From IMG/VR virus record IMGVR_UViG_3300022699_000293, positions 23,131 to 87,130 of that record: 64,000 nt of DNA; one strand, 5' to 3'. The translations under genes and the position numbers were made by a program. This document shows positions 6,755 through 15,787 of this stretch, piece by piece. Source of the stretch: a virus. Within the stretch, counting starts at the first letter, position 1, and each line of letters opens with the position of its first letter. The notes beneath the pieces are model-generated. The model searched no databases. It was not told the origin of the DNA and saw nothing but the letters and a program-made list of their open reading frames with translations.

Positions 6755-8820
6755 TACGCATCCTCCTTTGTATCTTCTTGCAGTTCAATGATTCCCGCAC
6801 GTGTAGGTTGTTTTATTACATTTTTTTGTAAAATGCAATCATCACTCCAAGGTTCTATACCTTCTTTTAAACATTTAGAATATCGTGAACAAATTAAACA
6901 ATTGATATGTTGCGTTAGAGTGGATGCTATATCTTTTTTGGATCGCAAAGCACTTAATTGTTGTATTTCAACAGTGTGCCTCCCGCATAAGATATACACT
7001 ACGGTTTTTTCTTCCTGACCAATTCTATAATTACGATTTTGTGATTGTAACCAATTTTCTAATGACCAGTTACGTGAGTAGTAAATAGTATACTTAGCTG
7101 CTGTAAGAGTAATTGAAATACCTACAGATACTTGACCCAAAAATATGCGGCAACTTGGATCTGTTTGAAACGTTGATTCCATTAGATACATTTGACTTGT
7201 ATTTGTACCGTCAGCACGAACATACTTTAATTTTTTAGCTTGTAGTATTTTTTCTATATCGTCTAATTCAGCTATAAAATTAGCCCAAATAATAACTTTA
7301 TTGTTAGGGGCGTTAAGGAGATTGTCTAAAAATTCATTCAGGAATTCTAATTTAGGGTTAGGGGAATAGCGAACAATTTCTCTAGATTGTTGGGTTAGTT
7401 GTGTTTTATTGTACACACATTTAGATGATCCTGGTTGGGTACCTCGAGCTATGCATTGACGTAGATACGGACAATCATCACAAATGTCTGTAAGCTTATG
7501 AGTATCATAGTAAAAACCGCTACAAATCTGGAGAAGTTTAGACAAACAAATTGCATTATTTTGGATTTCTAAAGGATCGTGCAAATAACGAGTAATTGAC
7601 ATATCTGTTATAGCTTCGTTATAATCTTTACGCTGTTTTTGTGTCAAATCAAAATATAGAGGAACAAAAGTACGCTCAGGTAAGTCAACACAATCAGCCA
7701 ATTTTTTTTGGTCAGAAACCCAAGACACTAATCGGTTTAATTCATCTAGCTTCTTATACCCGACAACTATGGGTTTATTTTGATGTGCGTAAGCTATATG
7801 CTTACGACAAAATTTATCATATTGTGTAGGAAGTATATACGGAGCTAAAAACTTTAATTGAGGGTAAAGATCACGAGGATCTCCTAAACTTAGAGTACCG
7901 CTAAGTAAGTATCGACGAGAAAATTTAGCGGCAAGCCGCATACAAACCTTAGTTCGTTGACTTTCAATTGTTTTTATACGGTGGGACTCATCGGCTACTA
8001 TAATAGAAAATTCAGTTAACTGTGAAATCCATTGATATGAATCTCTTGTTAAATCTTTTACTTCTTCTTTAATGTCTTTAACTTCACGTCCTTTAATCCA
8101 ATCATCCATTAATTGCGTTTGTTTCTTAGGATCATTAACCATACGCAGTGCACGAGTTAGGGAAATAGGTTCTTCACGTTGCTTCTTTTCTAGTACCAAT
8201 TTTCGAGCTTGTCCAAAAACTGTAGGTATACCGTAACGACGTGCAGTATCATAAGATACTATTAGAAAATCTTTTTGAGCACAATTATTGAGTATTTTCA
8301 ATTTACGTTTGCGTGTTCCTGTCATGCCTACAGCTGAAAGAGTGCTATCAGTATGCTTTTCAACTTCTTTTAACCAGGTACCGATAGCTACAGGAGGACA
8401 AAGAACAAGAACTTTTTTACGGAGTAAATAAGCTAAATCGATTACAGGTTTAGTTTTTCCCGTACCCATTTCCCACTGCAAGATATACCTATAATTACAC
8501 AGAAGTCTACCTAACCCTTCAGACTGATGCTGATAACTTTTGTAAGAACCTGGCAATGTTACGTTTCGAGCATAGTCAAACCATTCTTCTTCCGTGTGTT
8601 GGTTATCTAAATAATTTTGAGCTTCTGGGGAAAAGTCCAAATGTTTGTAGACTTCTTCCAAATCGTGTAGTACTCTATCTAAAAATGGAGGAAATGCTGG
8701 GTAGCGCCAAAATTCTTTAGATTTATCCAAGGATGCTCCAAAAATTTTACTACCCAATGTTTTAGGATTTTTTGTTATGAATACAGGAAGTTTGTTGATA
8801 TATTCTAATTCAATTTTCAT
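6754..8820 (-). CDS. SNF2-family DNA helicase/translocase
   Basis: A 688-residue superfamily-2 Swi2/Snf2 ATPase. Motif I is EMGTGKT, motif Ia CPPVAIGTW, motif II ADESHRI, motif III LLSGT, and the second lobe has VIIWANF and the arginine-finger motif QSQNRNYRIGQ. Two cysteine clusters (CDDCPYLRQC...C near residue 450 and CLICSRYSKC near the C terminus) may bind metal. Phage SNF2 proteins remodel DNA in replication, recombination or counter-defence; the adjacent nuclease suggests joint DNA processing. The start at 8820 is chosen because the upstream 20 residues lack a ribosome site, whereas AAGGT precedes this ATG. It is the first gene of the minus operon and divergent from the portal gene. Confidence 0.9.
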   Translation of the reverse strand: MKIELEYINKLPVFITKNPKTLGSKIFGASLDKSKEFWRYPAFPPFLDRVLHDLEEVYKHLDFSPEAQNYLDNQHTEEEWFDYARNVTLPGSYKSYQHQSEGLGRLLCNYRYILQWEMGTGKTKPVIDLAYLLRKKVLVLCPPVAIGTWLKEVEKHTDSTLSAVGMTGTRKRKLKILNNCAQKDFLIVSYDTARRYGIPTVFGQARKLVLEKKQREEPISLTRALRMVNDPKKQTQLMDDWIKGREVKDIKEEVKDLTRDSYQWISQLTEFSIIVADESHRIKTIESQRTKVCMRLAAKFSRRYLLSGTLSLGDPRDLYPQLKFLAPYILPTQYDKFCRKHIAYAHQNKPIVVGYKKLDELNRLVSWVSDQKKLADCVDLPERTFVPLYFDLTQKQRKDYNEAITDMSITRYLHDPLEIQNNAICLSKLLQICSGFYYDTHKLTDICDDCPYLRQCIARGTQPGSSKCVYNKTQLTQQSREIVRYSPNPKLEFLNEFLDNLLNAPNNKVIIWANFIAELDDIEKILQAKKLKYVRADGTNTSQMYLMESTFQTDPSCRIFLGQVSVGISITLTAAKYTIYYSRNWSLENWLQSQNRNYRIGQEEKTVVYILCGRHTVEIQQLSALRSKKDIASTLTQHINCLICSRYSKCLKEGIEPWSDDCILQKNVIKQPTRAGIIELQEDTKEDA

Positions 8821-8873
8821 GAAATTTACCTTACACTTTGTTGAAGGTTGGATGGTTACAGGAGAGTAAGTAC

Positions 8874-10613
8874 ATGGCAAACGAATTTAATACTAGCGAT
8901 CCCTACTTGTTTACAGGTCGTCGCAATGTAGCGCCACATAGTAATCCTTATCACAGCTATACACAAGTTTTTAGTCCAAGACGTTTAAAAGACTTGTTTA
9001 AATGGTGTGAGTTTTTATTTGCTAATTCTGCCCATATCTATGCTGCTTTGCGGAAATTTGGGGAATACCCTATTACTGAAATTTTATACGAAACAAATAA
9101 TGAAACACTTAAAACCAAACATAAAAATATTTTAGAAAAAATTATACACATTCGTGAATTGCTTATTGAAATGACCTTAGATAAATACGTGTATGGGAAT
9201 GCTTTTCTTTCCATGTACCAACCATTTATCCGCTTTTTAAAATGTACTAAATGTCAAACATTGACGAACATTCAAAATGTTAAATATGAGTATAATTACC
9301 AAGCAATGAAGTTCACGTATGAGTGTCCTGCGTGTCATAAAAAAGTCGTTGCTACAGAAAAACATATTATAGATCGAAAAGTTTCGGTTAGTCGCAAAAT
9401 TAATTTTATTCGATGGGATCCTAAAAAAATAGATATCGACCATAACCCCCTAACAGGAGCTTCAGTTTATTATTACAATATTCCAGAATCTGTAAAAGAA
9501 AGCGTAAAAAAAGGACATAAGTTTTTAATAGACAGTATGCCTTTAGGCTTTTTGAAAGCAATAAAAGAAAAACAACAATTCAGATTTGCTCCTGGATATA
9601 TTTTTCATATGAAGATAGGAGGTCCCGCAGGTATTAATCCGCAATGGGGACTGCCTCCGTTACTTTCGACATTACAATTGTTCCATTATACCGCTATTTT
9701 AAGAAAAGCTAACGAAGCTATTTCTCTGGATTATTTAACTCCTCTTCGTATTGTCCACCCAGCACCGCAAAGTGGTAACGCAGATCCTGTCACTACAATT
9801 AGTTTACAAGAGTGGCAACAAAACTTAAAAGGAAATATAAAGGATTGGAGACAAGATCCTTTACATATGATGTTTGCACCTGTTCCTGTAGGAATGACGC
9901 AAGTAGGGGGACAAGGACGAGCATTATTAACTTTAGGAGAAGTGCAAGAAGCGGAAAAAAATATTGTAGCCGCTTTAGGAATTCCTCTAGAATTTCTTTA
10001 CGGAGGCTTAACGCGAAGTGGTATGGAAGCTACTTTAAGATTAATAGAGAATCAATTAGAGACACACATTAGTGATTTGAATGACTGCATACAATGGATA
10101 TCTGATAATTGTGCTAAGTTTTTGGGTTATGATAAAGTTTCTATGGAATTAGCCCCGTTCCGGATGATCGACGACCAAACACAAAAGAATATTTCGTTAC
10201 AATTATACCAAGCAGGACACCAACTAGGTCGGAAAATAATTTCGGAAAAAACCATAGCAGAACAGAACAACTTGGATTTAGACAAAGAAGAAGATCGCAT
10301 CAAACAAGAAGAGCTGGATGCTGTGCGGCGTGATGCAGAATTGCAAATCGAGATAAGTAAGCTACAAAACAACATGGCAAATCGAATTAGGCAAGAAACC
10401 CAACAAAGCGAAATGGCTATGGGTGGTGGTGGTGCTCCTACAGGTTATAACCAACAACAAGTAATTGCACAAGCTGATCAACTTGTAGCACAATGGGCAC
10501 AAATGGAAGAAGGGAGACGTAAAAGTATGATGGATTCTTTAATGAAAGAAGACTTCGTGTTGTACTCTGTAGCTATGCAACGTTGGGAAGACTTTGAACA
10601 ACAACAACAATAA
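8874..10613 (+). CDS. Portal protein with internal zinc ribbon
   Basis: A 579-residue portal protein, the 12-mer at the capsid vertex through which DNA is packaged. It shows the portal core: the FKWCEFLFANSAHIYAALRK start, a DKYVYGNAFLS strand, and a C-terminal stem region with EVQEAEKNIVAALGIPLEFLYGG. It ends in a Gln-rich coiled tail. Residues about 122-160 contain a Cys4 ribbon (CTKC...CPAC) not usual in portals. The start at 8874 follows an AGGAGAG site, so the upstream in-frame TTG is rejected. No terminase gene is seen in the window. Confidence 0.87.
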   Translation: MANEFNTSDPYLFTGRRNVAPHSNPYHSYTQVFSPRRLKDLFKWCEFLFANSAHIYAALRKFGEYPITEILYETNNETLKTKHKNILEKIIHIRELLIEMTLDKYVYGNAFLSMYQPFIRFLKCTKCQTLTNIQNVKYEYNYQAMKFTYECPACHKKVVATEKHIIDRKVSVSRKINFIRWDPKKIDIDHNPLTGASVYYYNIPESVKESVKKGHKFLIDSMPLGFLKAIKEKQQFRFAPGYIFHMKIGGPAGINPQWGLPPLLSTLQLFHYTAILRKANEAISLDYLTPLRIVHPAPQSGNADPVTTISLQEWQQNLKGNIKDWRQDPLHMMFAPVPVGMTQVGGQGRALLTLGEVQEAEKNIVAALGIPLEFLYGGLTRSGMEATLRLIENQLETHISDLNDCIQWISDNCAKFLGYDKVSMELAPFRMIDDQTQKNISLQLYQAGHQLGRKIISEKTIAEQNNLDLDKEEDRIKQEELDAVRRDAELQIEISKLQNNMANRIRQETQQSEMAMGGGGAPTGYNQQQVIAQADQLVAQWAQMEEGRRKSMMDSLMKEDFVLYSVAMQRWEDFEQQQQ

Positions 10614-10633
10614 TAAAGTTAAAAGGCAAGTAC

Positions 10634-11203
10634 ATGGTTAAGGACACACGACAAGATTCAACTTTTGCAACTTTGGTTCAATCAGCAAGAGACAAACCTC
10701 CTCGCATGTCTCAAGAAACAGAGATTCCTTCTTTATTTTCGCCACCATCCGACGATTCTTCAAAAGATTCGTTTGTAGCTAAAGAATTAACAAACAATAA
10801 ACCTGGACGACAAATACGTCTTGTAAGTTTTACGCGTACTTTTGTATTGTGGCGTCCTTGGGAAAAATGTTCTCGATGTTTGGAAATGTTAAAACAGGGA
10901 GAAATAGAATTACCTTCAATAGGGGATATGACTTGCCCCCATGTACAGCTTGCGGAGTATAAAGAAATTAAAGATGCTGTTCTCAGAGGTGACGGTATTA
11001 AAGAATTTGAAGAATACTTTCAATTACATGACGGTACTCGATGTGTTCAATTTTCTTGGTTGGAAGCTGATCCAGAATTTTTAGAAAAAATGAAAAAAGA
11101 AGCTCAAAAAAACAAGGATAGCGTGTACCCACCAAACCCTGAAAAAGTTTTTAACCAAAAAGAGGAGGAGACTCCGAATAATGATTCTGAAGTCTCCTCC
11201 TGA
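10634..11203 (+). CDS. Hypothetical protein downstream of portal
   Basis: A 189-residue protein with several cysteines (CSRC, TCPH, TRC) that may bind zinc in its middle part, a Ser-rich N terminus and a Lys/Glu-rich C terminus. No family recognised. It lies 20 nt after the portal gene in the same direction. A 10-bp inverted repeat (11164-11173 with 11191-11200) overlaps its last codons. Confidence 0.75.
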   Translation: MVKDTRQDSTFATLVQSARDKPPRMSQETEIPSLFSPPSDDSSKDSFVAKELTNNKPGRQIRLVSFTRTFVLWRPWEKCSRCLEMLKQGEIELPSIGDMTCPHVQLAEYKEIKDAVLRGDGIKEFEEYFQLHDGTRCVQFSWLEADPEFLEKMKKEAQKNKDSVYPPNPEKVFNQKEEETPNNDSEVSS

Positions 11204-11210
11204 CGGTTCT

Positions 11211-11296
11211 GGGGTGAGTTTGTCGACGGTTCTTAGGGATTTTTCAGACTACTTAAATAGTCTGAAGAATTCCCACAGGAGTTCGACAATCACCCC
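11211..11296 (+). ncRNA. Structured leader element upstream of the RNA polymerase operon
   Basis: An 86-nt segment that folds on itself in three stacked helices. The outer arm GGGGTGA/TCACCCC extends with TGTCGA/TCGACA. The middle is GGGA/TCCC. The apical helix is TTCAGACTA/TAGTCTGAA closing a six-base loop. There is no T-run after it, so it is not a simple terminator. It lies about 100 nt before the TATACTTG box of the RNAP genes, and could be a processing site, an attenuator for read-through from the portal genes, or a DNA-level site. Confidence 0.5.
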
Positions 11297-11396
11297 AGGC
11301 TTTTCGCCAGCATTCCCATTTTTATCCTCCTTGTAAAAAGCCGTCTACCGTCATCTTCTTTTACCAAAATGTCTTTTCGAATCTGAAAGAATGTTC

Positions 11397-11404
11397 TATA
11401 CTTG
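11397..11404 (+). promoter_or_regulatory. Putative phage promoter (TATACTTG) of the RNA polymerase operon
   Basis: TATACTTG lies 22 nt before the ribosome site AGAAGGAG of the beta/beta-prime fusion gene. It is one of at least ten near-identical boxes placed just upstream of genes in the window. Confidence 0.6.
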
Positions 11405-11425
11405 AACCGTTCAGAAGGAGAGCAA

Positions 11426-14400
11426 ATGCCTAAGCTAACACCTTTGATGATAGGTCCAGATCAACGTAGAACTCTTATTCACGAAAAAGTGAAAGAGGGT
11501 TTGAATGAATCATTTCCTATACAGTCTCGGAATAAGACATTGGAAGTGAAAGATCTTCGCATAATAAATAAAGACTATACGCCGACAGAACAGAAACGCG
11601 CAATTCTTTCTGGAGATTCTCTCTTTGAATCTGTTAAAGGAACTGTAAGTATAAAAGATAAGAAGGGTAAAATTTTAGATGAAGCCAAAAACTTTACTTT
11701 AGTCCGAATTCCTTATTTTACTCCTCGACATACTTTTATCATTGGGGGTAACGAACATTCTGTTTCTAATATGGTACGTCGTAAACCGGGAGTTTATTCT
11801 CGTAAAAGAGCTAATGGTATTTTAGAGGCAGGGTTTAACACCATCGGAGGATCTAATTTTCGAGTAAGCATGGATCCTTCTAAAGGACAGCCACAATTAG
11901 AATACGGGTCGACTAAAATTCCATTATATCCTATTTTACGTAAATCTGGAATTTCTCACGACAATATAGCTAAAGCGTGGGGGTCTAAATTAGCAGATAT
12001 TAATGAAAAAGAACTATCTTCTAAAACAGACAGATATATTGATAAGTTATATAACAAAGAAATTCCTCCTTATTTTAGAGACGAAACAAAAACTTCTCAG
12101 GAAAAAATGGAGGATATTTTAACACGTTATAAAGATGCTAAAATGGATCCTGAAGTTAATCAAAAAACTTTAGGACGTCCTCACACGCATGTTACTCCTG
12201 ACAGTTTGCTGGACGCGTCTACTCGTGTATTGAAAATATTTAACAAAGAAGAAGACGTGGACGATCAAGATAATTTGGGCTTTAAAACATTAATGTCTGT
12301 TGATGATTTTTTTAAAGAGCGTATAAAATTACACGCTAGAAACGTTGCTAATAAAACAGCGATAAAAATGGAAAGAACCCCGCAACTTAAGAAAGCATTA
12401 CCTCCAGGCCCATTTACAAAAGATCTGTTACAATTTATTTCTACTTCCTCTTTGTCTTCAATTCCAGATCAAACTAACCCTGTGGATTTGATTGACTCAG
12501 CTATGAGAGTAACGTCTTTAGGTGAAGGTGGAATCTCAACTGAACGTGCTATTCCTATCGAAGCTCGACAAACCCATGTAACTCAAATGGGTGCTTTAGA
12601 TCCTATTAGAACACCAGAATCTAGTCGTGCCGGTATTGATGTAAGAGCTGCAGTAACAGCTCAACGAGATGAAAATGGAGATATCTACGTTCCTGTTTAC
12701 GACGTAAAAAGTCAACGAGAAAAATACATTAAAGCAGGTCACCTCCAGGACTCTGTTGTAGCTTTTGCGAACCAACCCTTGAAAGGGTCTGTTGAGGCTG
12801 TCGCACGAGGTGTTGTTCGTCGTGTACCTGCACGAGAAGTAGACTACCAAATACCGCACCAATCTCGTTTATACAGTGCTACAACAAACTTAATTCCTTT
12901 TTTGGAATCGGCACAAGGCAATCGAGCTGTAATGGGTTCGAAAATGCAAGTGCAAGCGTTATCCTTGGTTAATCGTGACGCTCCTTATGTTCAAGTTGCG
13001 ACGCCTTCACAAAAATCTTTCGAACGAATGATAGGTAAGATTGTTAATCCCCATTCTCCAGTATCAGGCACTGTTAAAAAAATAGATAATGATTACATTT
13101 ACGTGTTGCCCGACCAAGAAAAACAAGCCGCAATTAACAAAGCTATTAAAATTCCTTATGACAATAATTTTCCGTTAGCTACCAAAACATATTTAAATCA
13201 TGATTTGTTTGTCAAACCTGGAGATAAAGTTAAGAAGGGTCAAACTTTAGGTACTTCTAATTTTACTAAAAATGGGGTTTTGGCACTAGGTAAGAACATG
13301 AGTGTTGCTTACATGCCGTATTACGGAAAAAATTCTAATGATGCGGTAGTGATTAGCGACAAAGCAGCAAAAAACTTAACGTCTGAACGTATGTATAAAA
13401 TCGTAGTACCTCAAGAACCCAACTTAACTTTAAACCAAAACAAACATAAAACGTATTACGGGCATAGATATAAAAAGGATCAATATAGAAGGTTAGACAA
13501 AGATGGAGTAATCGAAGCAGGTACTAAATTAACTCCACACGACCCATTGGTGGTAGGTGTTCGAAAAACTGAATTATCTCCGGATGACTTAATACTAGGA
13601 CGATTGCATCGTTCTCTTGCAAACCCTTACAAAGAATTTAAACACGAGTGGGATCACGATTATGAAGGAGAAGTTGTAGATGTAGTCAAAACACCTAAAC
13701 GTGTAACCATGACAGTTAAAACACGAGAACCTGCACGAATAGGAGACAAGTTAAGTGGGCGTTTTGGGAATAAGGGGGTTGTTTCTGAAATCATTCCTCA
13801 AGATGAAATGGTTAAGGATGAGGCTGGAAAGCCTATTGATATTATTATGACTTCCGCTGGTGTTGTGTCACGAATTAATCCTAGCCAAATTATAGAAACA
13901 GCGGTAGGGAAAGTTGCTGAAAAAACAGGAAAACCAATTATTGTAGATAACTTTACTAGAAAAGATAATGTTAAATGGGCAAGAAAATTATTAAAAGAAC
14001 ATGATTTAAAAGATAAGGAAACTGTTTACGATCCAAAATCAGGAAAAAAAATTCCTAACATTATGGTAGGTCGTCAATATCTTTATAAGTTATCTAAATC
14101 TACTGATACAAATTATAGTGCTCGAAGTATGGGTACTTATGACATGAATATGCAACCAACTCGGGGAGGAATTCAAGGAGCTAAGGCTTTAGGCAAAATG
14201 GAATTCGATGCTTTGCTAGGTCATAATGCACGCAATATTTTAAGAGAAGCTGCTACAGTTAAAAGTCAAAAGAATGATGAATTTTGGCGTGCTATTCAAC
14301 TAGGTCAAATGCCTCCTACACCAAAATCTATTTTTGCTTACGATAAATTTCTCAACATGTTGAAAGGTGCAGGTGTTCGCGTAGACCGCGAAGGTAGTAA

Positions 14401-15787
14401 AATGTCTTTAGCCCCCCTTACGGACAAAGATGTTACTGAAATGTCTTCCGGTGAAATCAAAGATGCTAAGATAGTACGCGCCAAGGATTTACGTCCGGAA
14501 ACCGGAGGTTTGTTTGATCCGGGAATAACTGGAGGTTTACGAGGAACTCGCTGGTCTCATATTTCTTTGGCTGAACCTATAATTAACCCTGTATTTAAAG
14601 AACCTGTTAGGCGGTTACTAGATATGTCTAACGCACAATTGACAGATACGCTAAAAACTAAAGGAGGAAATCATATTAAAAAAGAATTGGGTAAGATTGA
14701 TTTGGATGCTAAAGAAAAAGAGCTTAAACGACAATTAAAGAAAAAGAATCCAAGTCAAGTAGATAATTCTTTAAAACAAATAAAATACATACGCGCATTA
14801 AAAAAATTAAATTTAAAACCTGATGAAGCGTATACAATGACGAAAGTACCCGTTGTTCCGCCGGTGATTCGTCCTGTAGTACCCGGTAAAGGTGGGACAC
14901 AACTTGTTTACGGTGATGCCAATCCTTTATACCAAGATTTGATTTATATTAATAATCAAATGAAAGAAATAAAGGATCCTAAAAATCCTACACCTCCGGG
15001 TGAAGAAGAAAAACTTAGACCTTCATTGCAACAAGCTGTAGGCGCAGTTTATGGGACTGATGAGCCCGCCACAGCAAAATCTCGAGGACGAAAGCATAAA
15101 GGTTTTTTAACTTATATCTCGGGAGAGGGAGGACCAAAGCATGGATTTTTTCAATCAAAGTTGATGTCTCGAGCTCAAGATATGGCTGGGAGAGGAACAA
15201 TTGTTCCTGACAGTACTTTGGGAGTAGATGAGATTGGCGTACCTGAAGAAATGCTATGGACGATGTACCGAGATTTTATCATCAGGGGCTTAGTTCAAAA
15301 AGGTTTTCCGGCTATCCAAGCTCGTCAAATGGTGGAAGACAAACATCCAGCTGCAAAAGATACGCTAAACCGAATTATTAAGGAACGTCCTGTATTAATG
15401 AACCGCGCACCTACGTTACACAGGTACAACATTGTAGGAGCTAAACCTGTACCTGTACCAGGACGTACATTACGAGTTAATCCTTTTATAGAAGCGCATA
15501 TGAATGCAGATTATGACGGAGATGCAATGACCCTACATGTTCCCATCTCGCCTGCTGCTGTTAAAGAAGCGGAGGATATTACGCTTTCTAAACTTTTATA
15601 CGGGGATAAAACCAAAAATGACTTATTAGTTTTCCCACAGCACGAAGCGATAATGGGGATACACCAAGCTAGTGGCGCGGACGATAAGAATACAATACCT
15701 AAAAAATTTAAAAATCAGGGTGAAGCAATAGCAGCTTACAAACGTGGAGAAATTGGACTAGGAACTCGGGTAACTATTGGAAATTAA
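11426..15787 (+). CDS. RNA polymerase beta subunit fused to N-terminal part of beta-prime
   Basis: A 1453-residue fusion carrying the active-site halves of a cellular-type RNA polymerase. Beta signatures are EEDVDDQDNLGFKTL near residue 280, QMGALDPIRTPES near 395, LIPFLESAQGNRAVMG near 490, PYYGKNSNDAVVISD near 635 and GDKLSGRFGNKGVVS near 773. Beta-prime begins in frame at about residue 990 (GEIKDAKIVRAKDLRPETGG, then GLFDPGITGG). It continues with VPPVIRPVVPGKGG and NRAPTLHRYN. The catalytic NADYDGD lies at residues 1360-1366, with Tyr for the usual Phe. The beta-prime zinc-binding cysteines are absent and the beta lobes are short. It ends about 90 residues after the catalytic motif; the rest of beta-prime is encoded two genes downstream. 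ATG 11426 has an AGAAGGAG site. Confidence 0.95.
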   Translation: MPKLTPLMIGPDQRRTLIHEKVKEGLNESFPIQSRNKTLEVKDLRIINKDYTPTEQKRAILSGDSLFESVKGTVSIKDKKGKILDEAKNFTLVRIPYFTPRHTFIIGGNEHSVSNMVRRKPGVYSRKRANGILEAGFNTIGGSNFRVSMDPSKGQPQLEYGSTKIPLYPILRKSGISHDNIAKAWGSKLADINEKELSSKTDRYIDKLYNKEIPPYFRDETKTSQEKMEDILTRYKDAKMDPEVNQKTLGRPHTHVTPDSLLDASTRVLKIFNKEEDVDDQDNLGFKTLMSVDDFFKERIKLHARNVANKTAIKMERTPQLKKALPPGPFTKDLLQFISTSSLSSIPDQTNPVDLIDSAMRVTSLGEGGISTERAIPIEARQTHVTQMGALDPIRTPESSRAGIDVRAAVTAQRDENGDIYVPVYDVKSQREKYIKAGHLQDSVVAFANQPLKGSVEAVARGVVRRVPAREVDYQIPHQSRLYSATTNLIPFLESAQGNRAVMGSKMQVQALSLVNRDAPYVQVATPSQKSFERMIGKIVNPHSPVSGTVKKIDNDYIYVLPDQEKQAAINKAIKIPYDNNFPLATKTYLNHDLFVKPGDKVKKGQTLGTSNFTKNGVLALGKNMSVAYMPYYGKNSNDAVVISDKAAKNLTSERMYKIVVPQEPNLTLNQNKHKTYYGHRYKKDQYRRLDKDGVIEAGTKLTPHDPLVVGVRKTELSPDDLILGRLHRSLANPYKEFKHEWDHDYEGEVVDVVKTPKRVTMTVKTREPARIGDKLSGRFGNKGVVSEIIPQDEMVKDEAGKPIDIIMTSAGVVSRINPSQIIETAVGKVAEKTGKPIIVDNFTRKDNVKWARKLLKEHDLKDKETVYDPKSGKKIPNIMVGRQYLYKLSKSTDTNYSARSMGTYDMNMQPTRGGIQGAKALGKMEFDALLGHNARNILREAATVKSQKNDEFWRAIQLGQMPPTPKSIFAYDKFLNMLKGAGVRVDREGSKMSLAPLTDKDVTEMSSGEIKDAKIVRAKDLRPETGGLFDPGITGGLRGTRWSHISLAEPIINPVFKEPVRRLLDMSNAQLTDTLKTKGGNHIKKELGKIDLDAKEKELKRQLKKKNPSQVDNSLKQIKYIRALKKLNLKPDEAYTMTKVPVVPPVIRPVVPGKGGTQLVYGDANPLYQDLIYINNQMKEIKDPKNPTPPGEEEKLRPSLQQAVGAVYGTDEPATAKSRGRKHKGFLTYISGEGGPKHGFFQSKLMSRAQDMAGRGTIVPDSTLGVDEIGVPEEMLWTMYRDFIIRGLVQKGFPAIQARQMVEDKHPAAKDTLNRIIKERPVLMNRAPTLHRYNIVGAKPVPVPGRTLRVNPFIEAHMNADYDGDAMTLHVPISPAAVKEAEDITLSKLLYGDKTKNDLLVFPQHEAIMGIHQASGADDKNTIPKKFKNQGEAIAAYKRGEIGLGTRVTIGN

